64,000 bases of DNA, taken from positions 53,435-117,434 of the forward strand of contig CAVXNC010000012.1 in NCBI GenBank assembly GCA_963762865.1, written 5' to 3'. Positions 43,703-53,479 of the stretch are shown here, piece by piece. Every line of letters starts with the position of its first letter. The first letter of the stretch is position 1. Both the position numbers and the translations under genes were made by a program. Under the pieces are notes generated by a model. The model was not told the origin of the DNA. It saw only the letters and a list, made by a program, of their open reading frames with translations, and did no database searches. The DNA comes from DATHAP01 sp963762865 (lineage in GTDB: Bacteria > Actinomycetota > Actinomycetes > JACCUZ01).

Positions 43703-44503
43703 ATGGGTCGCTCCGCTCCCGCCGTCCTGCTCACCGCGCTGCTGGCGTGCCTCGCAGGCTGTGCCGACACAAGCGAGCCGACGGCTGCACCCCGCTCGCC
43801 GTCGCAGCCCGCGAGCAGCAGCAGCCCCAGCACGCCTAGCAGCAGCCCCACCGGCGACGGCGCACTGCCACCTGCCGTCCAGGGCCTCGAGGAGTGCCCG
43901 GGGCCGAGGGACGAGCCGTTCACCCTGCGCCGCGGCGACGACCGCATCACCGGCTTCGCGCGCGGCCGAAGCACCCGCGTCGCGGTCCTGACCCACCAGT
44001 TCCGCGGCACGCCGTGCGACCTGTCCGGGCTCGGCGCGGCACTCGCCCGCGACGGCTACCGGGTGGTCGCCTGGACGACGGACACCAGTCCCACGCCGCG
44101 CACGCTCCGCGCCCTGGTCACCCACGAGCGTGCCGGGGGCGCGCGCACGGTCGTGCTGGTCGGCGCCTCCGCGGGAGGCGCAACGTCGATCGTCGCCGCG
44201 GGCACGGCCGACCCGCAGGTCGACGCGCTCGTCGCCCTCTCCCCCGCCGACTACGCGATGAGCCAGGGCGACGTCGATCGTGCGGTACGTCGCTACAGCG
44301 GGCCGCTGATGGCCGTCGCGGGCGAGCTGGACGGGGCCTTCGCCGAGCTGCCGCCCCGGCTGGCCGACGAGCACGACGGCCCGGAGCTCGTCGAGATCGT
44401 CGAAGGCACCGCCGACCACGGCAAGGACTACGTCCGGCGACGGGCCGACCCGATGGTCGGGCAGATCCTGGCCTTCCTCGACGAGCAGCTCCCGAGCCGG
44501 TGA
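43703..44503 (+). CDS. Alpha/beta-hydrolase-fold lipoprotein
   Basis: 266 residues. The lipobox LLACLAGC places the lipid Cys at 20, then a Ser/Pro-rich stalk. The hydrolase core has the nucleophile elbow V-G-A-S-A-G-G-A at about 152-159, a likely acid in A-V-A-G-E-L-D-G and a His in G-T-A-D-H-G-K-D-Y. It is probably an extracellular esterase or peptidase of unknown substrate. The start codon lies 9 bases from a palindromic operator, and the MarR gene follows 10 bases downstream. Confidence 0.8.
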   Translation: MGRSAPAVLLTALLACLAGCADTSEPTAAPRSPSQPASSSSPSTPSSSPTGDGALPPAVQGLEECPGPRDEPFTLRRGDDRITGFARGRSTRVAVLTHQFRGTPCDLSGLGAALARDGYRVVAWTTDTSPTPRTLRALVTHERAGGARTVVLVGASAGGATSIVAAGTADPQVDALVALSPADYAMSQGDVDRAVRRYSGPLMAVAGELDGAFAELPPRLADEHDGPELVEIVEGTADHGKDYVRRRADPMVGQILAFLDEQLPSR

Positions 44504-44513
44504 CACTGCCTCC

Positions 44514-44954
44514 GTGAGCCCGACGCCGCCGACCTACTCGGTCCTCTTCGACCTCTTCGTCGCCGACTCGGCGTCGGGCAAGCTGCTCGCACCGGTGATG
44601 GCCCCGACCGGCTTGACCGCCGCGCAGTACGCCGAGTACTCGATCCTCCACGTCGACGGGCCGCTGTCGGTGAGCGCCTTCGCGGCAGTGGCACGCGTCC
44701 CGCTCACCACGGCCTCGGACACGCTACGGGCAATGGAGCGGCGCGGGCACGTCGTCCGGGAGCGCGATCCGGACGACGGCCGAGCCTGGCTGGTCGGCCT
44801 CACGGACGAGGGCCTCGCGGCCCATGCCACGGCGCGGCGCGCGTTCCGCCAGGCTGCCACCCGGGTCAGTCGCCTGCTCGGCGACGCCGAGCCGGACGTA
44901 CGGGCTGCCCTGCGACGGCTGGCCGACGCCTGCACGGAGGCGAGCCGCGCCTGA
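44514..44954 (+). CDS. MarR-family transcriptional regulator
   Basis: 146 residues from GTG 44514. The winged helix is visible: LTAAQYAEYSILHVDGPLSV, ARVPLTTASDTLRAMERRGH and VVRERDPDDGRAWLVGLTDE, the last being the wing with conserved Asp and Arg. Dimer helices flank it. It likely represses its own operon through the palindrome at 43674. Confidence 0.88.
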   Translation: MSPTPPTYSVLFDLFVADSASGKLLAPVMAPTGLTAAQYAEYSILHVDGPLSVSAFAAVARVPLTTASDTLRAMERRGHVVRERDPDDGRAWLVGLTDEGLAAHATARRAFRQAATRVSRLLGDAEPDVRAALRRLADACTEASRA

Positions 44955-44961
44955 CCAGGTG

Positions 44962-46285
44962 TCACCTTCGGTAGCGGACCAGCAGCGGCCGGAAGTCGAC
45001 GATGGTGCTGCCTGAGACCGCGGTCTGCAGCCCCTGCAGGTCAAGCGTCGAGCCCGCGGCGGCGCCCAGGGGGATGCGCAGTCGCTTCGTCGGGTGCCAG
45101 AACACCCGCTTGAGGCCCCGGGCGTCGCGCAAGGTGCAGGTCACCAGCCCGCGGCGCGTCCCGGTGGCGACCGTGCGGCATCCGGCGAGCCGCGAGCCCG
45201 ACATCCAGCGCTGCACCTGCTGGAACGCCAGCCCGGCCGCCGTGGCTTCGCCGTCGGCGCTCAGCACCACAGCCACGTTGCCGCGCTGGGACCAGCCGTA
45301 CCAGAAGACCCGGCGCACGTCCGCGGCGGCTTGCAGCAGGTAGGTACGCGCGACGAAGGCCGCCTGCCGGGCAGGTGAGAGGTTGACGACCGGGTCCGTC
45401 GAGCCGCCCTTGACCATCCCGTAGTTGACCTCGGTCGTCCACACCGGCTTCGTGACCCGATGCACGTCGAGGATCTTCCGCCGGAGATGGGCCAGCCGGG
45501 CGACGCCGGACTCCGGGCCTCCGTCGGTCACCGGGTAGAGCGAGAGCGCGACAGCGTCGACGAGGCTGTTCATGCTCCGGCCCGTCGATCCGCTGCTGCC
45601 AGTAGCGGTCCATCGGAAGGATGTTCGCGCGGGCCACGAACGACGGCGCGACCAGCTTCAGTCTGGTCCCGCGCTCCCGGTTGACGGCATCCACCACGGA
45701 GCGGGCGACCGAGGTCAGCCGTGCGAGACCACGGGGTGTCCCCGACCAGAAGCCAGGGACATTCCCTTCGTTCCACACCTGCAGCGCCTCGATGTCGCCG
45801 GCGTAGCGCAGCGCGACGGTCCGCACGTAGGTCCGCCAGGCCGGCAGGCGGGGTGCTCTCGTGGCACCCTCGCCCATGAACTCCGGACGTGTCGGCAGCG
45901 GAGCACCTGCCGCGACGTGGAAGGCGGGTGTCTGGCCGAGGACCAGCGTCACCCGTGCCCCGTGCGCGCGAGACTGCGCGACGTAGCTGTCGAGCCGCGA
46001 GAAGTCGTACGTCCCCGGCTCGGTCTCCAGGTCCCGCCACGTCGTGCCGGTGTCCCACAACCGGACGGAGCCGACCGGGACAGTGGGCCAGGCGGCGGGA
46101 TCGCTCACGTGCATGCCGAAGAGGGCAGGACGCACCAGCGTCGAGCGGCGAGCGACCGCCGCGTGCGACCCTCCCGGCGCCACGACGACTCCTGCGACCA
46201 GCGTCGCCAGCACCACCACGAGCCGCAGGAGCCTGCGCCCATCGGTCGCACGTGTAGAGCGATCAGCCTCCGCAGTCCCCGTCAT
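44962..46285 (-). CDS. Secreted glycosidase-like protein, paralogue 1 (frameshifted)
   Basis: Starts ATG 46285 with a signal peptide (RLLRLVVVLATLVAGVVVAP). The GH-A-type barrel has LFGMHVSDPAAWPTVPVGSV, WRDLETEPGTYDFSRLDSYV, acid/base Glu in L-Q-V-W-N-E-G-N and nucleophile Glu in W-T-T-E-V-N-Y-G, followed by a C-terminal beta-domain of about 90 residues. The frame changes at about 45577-45584; dropping one base of the GGGCC run (minus strand) joins R-I-D-G with R-S-M-N-S-L-V-D-A-V-A-L-S-L-Y-P. One of three tandem paralogues. Substrate unknown, perhaps cell-surface polysaccharide. Confidence 0.72.
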
Positions 46286-46322
46286 GGGGCCAAGGACGCA
46301 CGACCCGAAGGACCGGTTCGCG

Positions 46323-46358
46323 ACGACGGCCCCCGACCGCAGGGTCGGGGGCCGTCGT
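46323..46358 (-). terminator. Hairpin terminator between glycosidase genes
   Basis: A 16-bp perfect stem (46323-46338 and 46343-46358) with a 4-base loop just after the stop of paralogue 2 on the minus strand. Confidence 0.75.
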
Positions 46359-46372
46359 GACGCAGCTACGCG

Positions 46373-47627
46373 CTATCGCCGGGAACGCACCATCACGGGG
46401 GTGAACTTCACGCCGATGGTCTTGTTGCCGCCGACCCTCTCGTCACCGCCGGACTGGAAGTACAGCCGGGTCGCGGAGGACGCCGTGCGGACGGTCGCCT
46501 TCCGCGACGGGTTCCAGTAGACGCGCTTGACGCCGTCGCTGTAGCGGAACGTGCAGGTGTAGGTGCCGTTGCCGCTGCGCGAGCAGCCCAGCGCACGCGT
46601 CCCCTGCAGCCAGCTCTTCACCACGCTGTAGGTCTTGCCGGCCGGCGTCACGCTGCCGTTGGCGAAGGTCAGCCGGGTGTTGGCGAGCTTCTGCAGGTCC
46701 CACGAGTACCAGTACACGCGCTTGACGTTGTTGGCCGCGTTGAGGGCGTACGTCCGCGCGACGAACGCCGCCTCCTTCTTGGCCGAGATGTCCTTCGCGG
46801 TGCCGCCGCCGCCGATCTGCAGGCCGTAGTTGATCTCGGTGTTCCAGATCGGCTTGGTCACGCCGTAGCGGCGCAGGATCGACCGCGTCGTCGACAGCAG
46901 GGCCATCGACGCCTCAGGGCCGTCGTTGGTGAGCGGGTAGAGGTTGAGGGACACGACGTCCATCCAGCGACCGACCCGCGCACCGCCGGTGCGCTGCGAG
47001 TAGAACTTGTCGACCCACTTCTGCTGGCTCTTCAGCCGGGTCGCCATCGCGGGCGAGACGACCTGGGCCTTCGGGTCCGCGCTGTTCAGCACGTTCCAGG
47101 TCACCTTGGTGAGCTCGGCCAGGTTGGCCGGCGTGCCGCTCCAGAAGCCGGGGACGTTGCCCTCGTTCCAGACCTGGTAGTCGACGCCGCGACCCTTGTA
47201 GCGCAGGGCCACCTTGCGCACGTAGCGCTTCCAGGGCGTCAGCTTCGGCGGCGAGCTCGCGCCCGGCGCGTTCAGGCTGGCAGCGTTGGGCCGCTTCGCG
47301 TGGAAGCGCGGCGTCTGACCGAGCACGAGCAGGACGTCGGACCCCTTGGCACGCGCGGCGTTGACCGCCGCGTCGAGACGGCTGAAGTCGAAGACGCCCG
47401 GTGAGCGCTCGATCTCGCGCCAGGTGACGCCCGAGTCCCACAGCCGGATCGCGCCGGGGCGGCTCGACGGGAAGCTCGCGGCGTCGAAGTCGGTCATGCC
47501 GAAGAAGCTGGTTGGTGACCTTCGGCGCGGCACTGGCCGGACCGGCGGGCAGCAGGGTCACCGCCAGGCCGATCGCGACAGCCAGGACGAGCGCGCGCGG
47601 ACGCGCAAGAACAGCGAGTGGAGTCAT
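46373..47627 (-). CDS. Secreted glycosidase-like protein, paralogue 2 (frameshifted)
   Basis: ATG 47627 opens a signal peptide (ALVLAVAIGLAVTLLPAGPA). The frame changes at about 47512, where one extra A (minus strand) separates P-K-V-T from T-S-F-F-G-M-T-D-F. The rest is intact: RPGAIRLWDSGVTWREIER, Y-Q-V-W-N-E-G-N with acid/base Glu, W-N-T-E-I-N-Y-G with nucleophile Glu, and a C-terminal beta-domain (TYTCTFRYSDGVKRVYWNPS). It closely resembles paralogues 1 and 3. Terminated by the hairpin at 46323. Confidence 0.75.
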
Positions 47628-47679
47628 AGGTGAGGGATTCCCCGTGGAGGTTGGAGGTTCGGTGGACGTGGCCGAGATC

Positions 47680-49032
47680 TCAGACCTTCGACCGCACCAT
47701 CAGCGGGCGGTAGTCGACGGTCTTGACCGACCCACCCTTGGCTGACTTCCTCACACCGTAGACGGTCTGCGTGAACGATGCACTCTTGACAAGGCGCACC
47801 TTGACCGACTTGGTCGGGTTCCAGTAGATACGCCGGACGCCCTGCCCGTACTTCACCACGCACGTGTAGGTGCCGGCGCGGTCGACCGTGCACGGCTGCG
47901 AGGACCTCGTCGGACCGACCAGCTTGCCCTTCATCCACCGCTGCACCAGGTAGAACGCCTTGCCGGCCGTCGTGAGCGTCGAGCCGTTGGCCGGGCTGGT
48001 CAGCCGGGTGTTGCCGAGCGTCCCGCCGGTCGAGAGGTAGCTCATGTCGTACGAGTACCAGAACACCCGCTTGATCCCGCGCGCCGAGTTCAGCAGGTAG
48101 GTGCGGATGACGTACGCCGCCTGCCGGCCGTCGGTGATGCTCGTCGCCTTGGTGCCGCCGCGGCTGCCGGACTGCATGCCGTAGTTGATCTCGGTGTTCC
48201 AGATCGGCTTCGACGCCGGGACGCCGCCCGCGGCGAGGCTCGCCTTGGCCTTGGCGAGCAGCTTCATCGTGTCCTCGGGGTTGCCCATCCGCCCGCTGTA
48301 CTTCGGCATCGGGTAGAGGTTGAGGGACACGACGTCCATGAACTTCCACACCGGTGTGCCGTCGAGCCGCGCGAAGTAGAACCTGGTGAGGTTCTTCAGC
48401 TGTGCGGTGTAGCGCGTCACGAACGCCGGGCCGACGACCTTGGCGCCACCGTCCACGGTGTTGCGGACCTGCGTCACGATCTGCGACAGCTTGCCCATGT
48501 CGGTGAAGTTGCCGGTCCAGAAGTTGACGACGTTCATCTCGTTCCAGACCTGGTAGTACTGGATGCCGCGACCCTTGCCCTCGAAGTTGCGGTAGCGCTC
48601 CATCACCGCGCGGACGTAGGCGCGGTACGCCGCCCGCACGGTGTCGTTGTTGACGTTGGTCGACGCACCGTAGAAGCCCGGGGTGATGCCGAGCACCAGC
48701 GTGACCTCGACCTTGCGCGCCATCGCGGCCCGCACGATCTGGTCGAGGCGCGCGAAGTCGTAGACGCCGGGCGAGCGCTCGATCTCGGCCCAGGTCACGC
48801 CCATGTCCCAGAGCCGGATCGACCCGGTCATCGGACGCGTCAGCGACACGAGCCGGTTGTCGTGCACGCCGAAGAGGCGCTTGTCGAAGCTCACCGACTT
48901 CGCGCTCGCCGAGGTGGTCGGCAGCAGCGTGGTGGCGAGCACCGCCGCGACCAGGGTCGCGAGGACCCGGACGGTGGTGCGGCGGACGGGGGCGGGCAGC
49001 GCAGGACGCAGGTCGCGGAGCGCAAGGAGCAT
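47680..49032 (-). CDS. Secreted glycosidase-like protein, paralogue 3 (intact)
   Basis: 450 residues from ATG 49032, with an AGG just upstream. The signal peptide is TVRVLATLVAAVLATTLLPT, cut near S-A-S-A. The barrel has GSIRLWDMGVTWAEIERSPG, Y-Y-Q-V-W-N-E-M-N with acid/base Glu and I-W-N-T-E-I-N-Y-G with nucleophile Glu. The C-terminal beta-domain ends in RRIYWNPTKSVKVRL and VDYRPLMVRSKV. Similar to clan GH-A (GH5/GH39-like) enzymes, but no exact family can be fixed. The intact copy shows what paralogues 1 and 2 should read like. Confidence 0.82.
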   Translation of the reverse strand: MLLALRDLRPALPAPVRRTTVRVLATLVAAVLATTLLPTTSASAKSVSFDKRLFGVHDNRLVSLTRPMTGSIRLWDMGVTWAEIERSPGVYDFARLDQIVRAAMARKVEVTLVLGITPGFYGASTNVNNDTVRAAYRAYVRAVMERYRNFEGKGRGIQYYQVWNEMNVVNFWTGNFTDMGKLSQIVTQVRNTVDGGAKVVGPAFVTRYTAQLKNLTRFYFARLDGTPVWKFMDVVSLNLYPMPKYSGRMGNPEDTMKLLAKAKASLAAGGVPASKPIWNTEINYGMQSGSRGGTKATSITDGRQAAYVIRTYLLNSARGIKRVFWYSYDMSYLSTGGTLGNTRLTSPANGSTLTTAGKAFYLVQRWMKGKLVGPTRSSQPCTVDRAGTYTCVVKYGQGVRRIYWNPTKSVKVRLVKSASFTQTVYGVRKSAKGGSVKTVDYRPLMVRSKV

Positions 49033-49188
49033 GGTGCGGTCTTCCTCGAGGCGGTACGGGAGGGAGGGGCTCACCCGGAACGAGCACCTGGCCGGTGCCC
49101 CGGTTCCGCCGGTGGCCGTGCCATTCTGCCGACGAGGCAGGTCAAGCACTGGTAAATGGGCAGATTGTCCGGCTCCCCGCGTGTCGGG

Positions 49189-50451
49189 TCAGCCCGCCGC
49201 GTAGACCCGCCGAGCCGCCCGCCGCACCTCCCCCGTCGGCCACGACCGGTGCGCCGACCCGACCAGCGCCAGACCGATCACCGCGGCAACCGTCACCGCC
49301 ACCGCGGGCGACGCCAGGTCGGCCACGGCACCCGCGGTCAGGAAGGTGATCGCCGTCACGGTGCTGAAGCCGGCACCTGCCAGGCCGTTGACCCGGCCGC
49401 GCAACGCCGGGGGGCTCACCAGGTTGACCGTCGTCATCAGCGGCACCATGAAGCCCTGTGAGGCACCGGCCACGAACCACAGCGGCAGCGCGACGTACCA
49501 CGGCGGAGCCAGGCTGGTGAGCATCAGCGGGGCGCACGACGCGACGGCCAGCGGGATGATCAGGTTGACCTGGCGCATCGGGTCCAGGCGCGCGACCAGC
49601 AGCGAGCCGATCGCCGCACCGGCGGGCAGGCTGGCCATCAGGGCCGCACCGACCACCGGCTCGGCGCCGTCCTCGCGGGCATAGGCCAGGGCGACGGCCT
49701 CGGGGGCGATCAGGAAGACCGCGGCGCCCCAGGCCAGCACCACCAGGGCGCGCAGCGCCGGGTCGTCGAAGACCAGCCGCCAGCCCTCGCGGAAGTCCCC
49801 GAGCAGCGTCCGGTGCTCGGCCTCGGTCGTCGCCCCGCTCGCCGGCCGCCAGCGCAGCGTCAGCGCCAGCACGACGAAGGACACGACGAACGACCCGACG
49901 TCCAGCAACAGTCCGGCCCGCTCCCCCACCACCACGATGACGACGCCCGCCGCGACGATGCCGACGACCTGGTCGACCTGGTAGAGGGTGCGCAGCAGCC
50001 CGGTGCCGACGATGCACTCGCGAGGGTCGGTCAGCACGTCCGGAATGACAGCCCGGTGCGCGGCCTCGAACGGGGCCGTGAAGGTCTCCGCGACGAGCAG
50101 CAGCCCGAGGAGCACCCACACCGGCGTCGAGTCCACGGCCAGCAGCGCGATGACGCCGACCACGACCGCCCGGGCGAGGTCGCAGCCCAACATCACCACC
50201 TTGCGCGGCAGCCGGTCGGCGAACGCGCCGAGCAGCGCCGAGCCGAAGACGGCAGGCACGAAGCTGACGACGAACGCGAGCACGGCGAGGAAGGCGCTGT
50301 CCGTGCGGGCGAGGACGAGTGAGGCGAGCGCGACGCGGGCGATGTGGTCCCCGAGCTCGCTCGCGACCTGCGCGACCACCAGCCCGCGGAACTCGCGGTG
50401 GCGCAGCACGTGGCGGTAGGTCGGGCGGGTGCCGTGCGGTGACTCGCTCAC
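49189..50451 (-). CDS. MFS transporter
   Basis: 420 residues from GTG 50451, overlapping the glnE stop (GTGA). Twelve hydrophobic helices can be traced, with the MFS loop 2-3 signature G-A-F-A-D-R-L-P-R-K. The layout resembles EntS-like (enterobactin exporter type) drug or siderophore exporters. Substrate unknown. Being coupled to glnE is probably accidental in function. Confidence 0.87.
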   Translation of the reverse strand: MSESPHGTRPTYRHVLRHREFRGLVVAQVASELGDHIARVALASLVLARTDSAFLAVLAFVVSFVPAVFGSALLGAFADRLPRKVVMLGCDLARAVVVGVIALLAVDSTPVWVLLGLLLVAETFTAPFEAAHRAVIPDVLTDPRECIVGTGLLRTLYQVDQVVGIVAAGVVIVVVGERAGLLLDVGSFVVSFVVLALTLRWRPASGATTEAEHRTLLGDFREGWRLVFDDPALRALVVLAWGAAVFLIAPEAVALAYAREDGAEPVVGAALMASLPAGAAIGSLLVARLDPMRQVNLIIPLAVASCAPLMLTSLAPPWYVALPLWFVAGASQGFMVPLMTTVNLVSPPALRGRVNGLAGAGFSTVTAITFLTAGAVADLASPAVAVTVAAVIGLALVGSAHRSWPTGEVRRAARRVYAAG

Positions 50452-53400
50452 CGGTAGAACACCCCCTCGACGACTGCCCGTGCCCGCCGGGTCGCCCGCC
50501 GGTAGTCGTCCACGAGCTGACCCGATGCGCCCGGAGGGTAGCCCAGAACCGCCGCCACCCCCGAGAGCTCGCGGAGGTCCGTCGGCAGGCTGTCACCCGG
50601 TCGGCCCCGCACGAGCAGCACGGCGTTGCGGACCCGGCTCGCCGTCCGCCAGGCGTGGGCCAGCGTGCGTGCCTGATCGGGGTCGAGCAGCATCGCCTCG
50701 GTCGCCGCGGTGAGCGCGCGGAGCGTCTGGGTGGTCCGCAGCGCCGGCACCTCGGCCGCGTGCCGCAGCTGCAGGAGCTGCACCGTCCACTCGACGTCGG
50801 CCAGCCCGCCCGGCCCGAGCTTGGTGTGCCGCCACGGGTCCGAACCGCGCGGCAGCCGCTCGGCCTCCACGCGCGCCTTGATCCGGCGGATCTCTCGAAC
50901 GTCGGCGTCCGTCACCCCGCCGGTCCGGTAGCGCAGCGGGTCGACGAGCTCGACGAACCGCTTGCCGAGGTCGGCGTCCCCGGCCACCGGGTCGGCACGC
51001 AGCAGCGCCTGGCTCTCCCAGACGTGCGACCACCGCTCGTAGTAGGCGGCGTACGACGCCAGGGACCGCACCAGCGGTCCCTGCCGCCCCTCGGGCCGGA
51101 GGTCTGCGTCGACGGCCAGCGGCGGGTCGGGCGAGGGGACCGAGAGCAGCCGGCGCAGCTCGCCGACGACGGCGTGCGCGGCCTCGGACGCGGCTTGCTC
51201 GTCGGCTCCCTCCACGGGGTCGTGCACGAAGAGAACGTCCGCGTCACTGGCATAGGTCAGCTCGCGCCCGCCGAAGCGACCCATCGCGACGACCGAGAGC
51301 CGGGTCGGCAGGTCGCCACCGCGCGCGGCCGCGACCGAGCGGCCCGCGACGTCCAGCGCCACCTGCACCGTGGCCGCGGTGACGTCGGTCAGCGCCCCCT
51401 CGACCTGCTCGACGCTGGCGACCCCGAGCAGGTCGGCGGCCGCGACCCGGAAGAGCTCGCGTCGGCGCAGCCCGCGGGCGAAGGTGACGGCGGTCTCCGG
51501 GTCGTCGTGGCGGGCGACAGCGCTGGCCAGCTCTGCGCCCAGGTCGTCCCGCCCGCGGGGGACCAGCTCGGCGTCGTCGGCGAGCAGCCGCACCGCCTCG
51601 GGTGCCCTGCCCAGCAGCTCGACGGCGTACCTGCTGCTGGCGAGCAGGTGCGCCATCCGCTCCGCCACCGCCCCCTCGTCGCGCAGGACCCGCAGGTACC
51701 ACGGCGTGGTGCCGAGCGCGTCACTGATGCGCCGGAAGGCGAGCAGCCCGCCGTCCGGGTCGGGTGCGTCGGCGAACCAGCCGAGCAGCACCGGCAGCAA
51801 CGTCCGCTGGATCGCCGCGCGCCGTGACACGCCCTCGGTCAGCGCCTCCAGGTGGCGCAGCGCACCCGCCGGGTCGGCGTAGCCGAGCGCCTCGAGCCGG
51901 GACCGTGCCGCGTCCGGCGTCAGTCGCGCGTCGTCGGACGCCAGCCGGGCGACCGAGGTGAGCAGCGGCCGGTAGAAGAGCTTCTCGTGCAGCCGGCGCA
52001 CCTCGCGGGCGTGCTTGCGCCACTCGCGGTCGAGCTCGCCGACCGGGTCCGCGCGCAGGCCGAGCGAGCGCCCGATCCGGCGCAGGTCGGTCTCGTCCTC
52101 GGGCATCACATGGGTACGTCGCAGCCGGTGCAGCTGGAGCCGGTGCTCCACCGTGCGCAGGAAGCGGTACGCGCTGTCGAGCTGCGCCGCGTCGGCCCGC
52201 CCGACGTATCCGTAGGTGGACAGCGTCTCCAGCGCCTCCAGGGTGTTGGGACTGCGCAGGGTCTCGTCGGTGCGGCCGTGCACCAGCTGCAGCAGCTGCA
52301 CCGCGAACTCCACGTCCCGCAGCCCGCCCGGCCCCAGCTTGAGCTCGCGGTGGCTGGTGCCGCTCGCGAGGGTGCCCTCGACCCGCCGGCGCATCTGCTG
52401 CACGTCGGCGACGAAGTCCGGGCGTTCCGCGGCCCGCCACACCAGGGGCGCGAGGGCGTCGACGTAGGCGCGGCCGAGCTCCAGGTCGCCGGCCACCGGC
52501 CGGGCCTTGAGCAGCGCCTGGAACTCCCAGGTCTTGGCCCACCGCTCGTAGTAGGCGACGTGGCTGGCGAGGGTGCGGACCAGCGGTCCGGCCTTGCCCT
52601 CGGGACGCAGCGCAGCGTCGACCGGCCAGATGGTGCCCTCGGCCGTCGTCGCGGAGCAGGCCCGCATCGTCGCGACCGCGAGGGCGTTGGCCGTACGGAG
52701 CGCAGCCTGCTCGTCCCGGGCGGCCTCGCCACCGGATGCATCTGCCGCGGCCGGCTCCGCCACGAAGACGACGTCCACGTCGCTGACGTAGTTGAGCTCC
52801 CGGCCGCCGCACTTGCCCATGGCGACGACCGCCAGCCGGCAGCCGGCCGCGGCCTCCGCGCCGACCTCTGACCGCGCGACGGCCAGACCTGCCTCGAGGG
52901 TCGCGCCGGCCAGGTCCGCCAGCTCGGCGGCCACGTCCGCGACGTCGAGGCCGCCACCGACGTCCCGGGCAGCCAGGCCCAGCAGCGCGCCGCGGTAGGC
53001 CACCCGCAGCGCGTCCAGCAGGTGGGCGGGCTCGCCGGCACCGACCGGCACCGGCGACGCGGGATCGGCGCCGACAGCGGTGAGAAGTGCGGCCCGCAGG
53101 CCCTCGGCCGTGGGCCGGGAGTCGGGCTCGCCGACGAGCAGGTGCCAGTGCCCCGGGTGGCGGTGCAGGTGGTCGCCCAGGGCGGCGCTCGCACCGAGCA
53201 CTGCCAGCAGGCCGCCGCGCAGGCGCTCGTCCTCGCACAGGGCCGAAGCGAGGTCCGGGCCGTCAGCGGCGGCAGCCAGCAGCCGGCTCAGCGACTCGAG
53301 TGCGCCGTCCGGGTCGGCCACGGTCGCCAGGGTCGCCAGCACCCGCTCGTCGGCGACCAGGTCGGCCAGCAGGGCCGAGGCCTCGACCGTCGCCGCCGCC

Positions 53401-53468
53401 CTGGCCGGCTCGGTGAAACCCACCCGGGCCAGCCGCGCACTGGCACTCGTGCCGCGGCCCGTCGTCAC
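50448..53468 (-). CDS. glnE: Bifunctional glutamine synthetase adenylyltransferase/deadenylase
   Basis: 1006 residues from GTG 53468; the open frame upstream is ignored. Two nucleotidyltransferase domains each have the paired Asp motif: SDVDVVFVAE near 226 (deadenylylating half) and SDADVLFVHD near 742 (adenylylating half). Both are followed by long helical parts, including KLGPGGLRDVEFAVQLLQL and its echo KLGPGGLADVEWTVQLLQL. It modifies Tyr of GlnA. Located with glnA2 and a glutamine amidotransferase, as in many actinobacteria. Confidence 0.95.
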   Translation of the reverse strand: MTTGRGTSASARLARVGFTEPARAAATVEASALLADLVADERVLATLATVADPDGALESLSRLLAAAADGPDLASALCEDERLRGGLLAVLGASAALGDHLHRHPGHWHLLVGEPDSRPTAEGLRAALLTAVGADPASPVPVGAGEPAHLLDALRVAYRGALLGLAARDVGGGLDVADVAAELADLAGATLEAGLAVARSEVGAEAAAGCRLAVVAMGKCGGRELNYVSDVDVVFVAEPAAADASGGEAARDEQAALRTANALAVATMRACSATTAEGTIWPVDAALRPEGKAGPLVRTLASHVAYYERWAKTWEFQALLKARPVAGDLELGRAYVDALAPLVWRAAERPDFVADVQQMRRRVEGTLASGTSHRELKLGPGGLRDVEFAVQLLQLVHGRTDETLRSPNTLEALETLSTYGYVGRADAAQLDSAYRFLRTVEHRLQLHRLRRTHVMPEDETDLRRIGRSLGLRADPVGELDREWRKHAREVRRLHEKLFYRPLLTSVARLASDDARLTPDAARSRLEALGYADPAGALRHLEALTEGVSRRAAIQRTLLPVLLGWFADAPDPDGGLLAFRRISDALGTTPWYLRVLRDEGAVAERMAHLLASSRYAVELLGRAPEAVRLLADDAELVPRGRDDLGAELASAVARHDDPETAVTFARGLRRRELFRVAAADLLGVASVEQVEGALTDVTAATVQVALDVAGRSVAAARGGDLPTRLSVVAMGRFGGRELTYASDADVLFVHDPVEGADEQAASEAAHAVVGELRRLLSVPSPDPPLAVDADLRPEGRQGPLVRSLASYAAYYERWSHVWESQALLRADPVAGDADLGKRFVELVDPLRYRTGGVTDADVREIRRIKARVEAERLPRGSDPWRHTKLGPGGLADVEWTVQLLQLRHAAEVPALRTTQTLRALTAATEAMLLDPDQARTLAHAWRTASRVRNAVLLVRGRPGDSLPTDLRELSGVAAVLGYPPGASGQLVDDYRRATRRARAVVEGVFYR

Positions 53469-53479
53469 GAGCCCTGACG

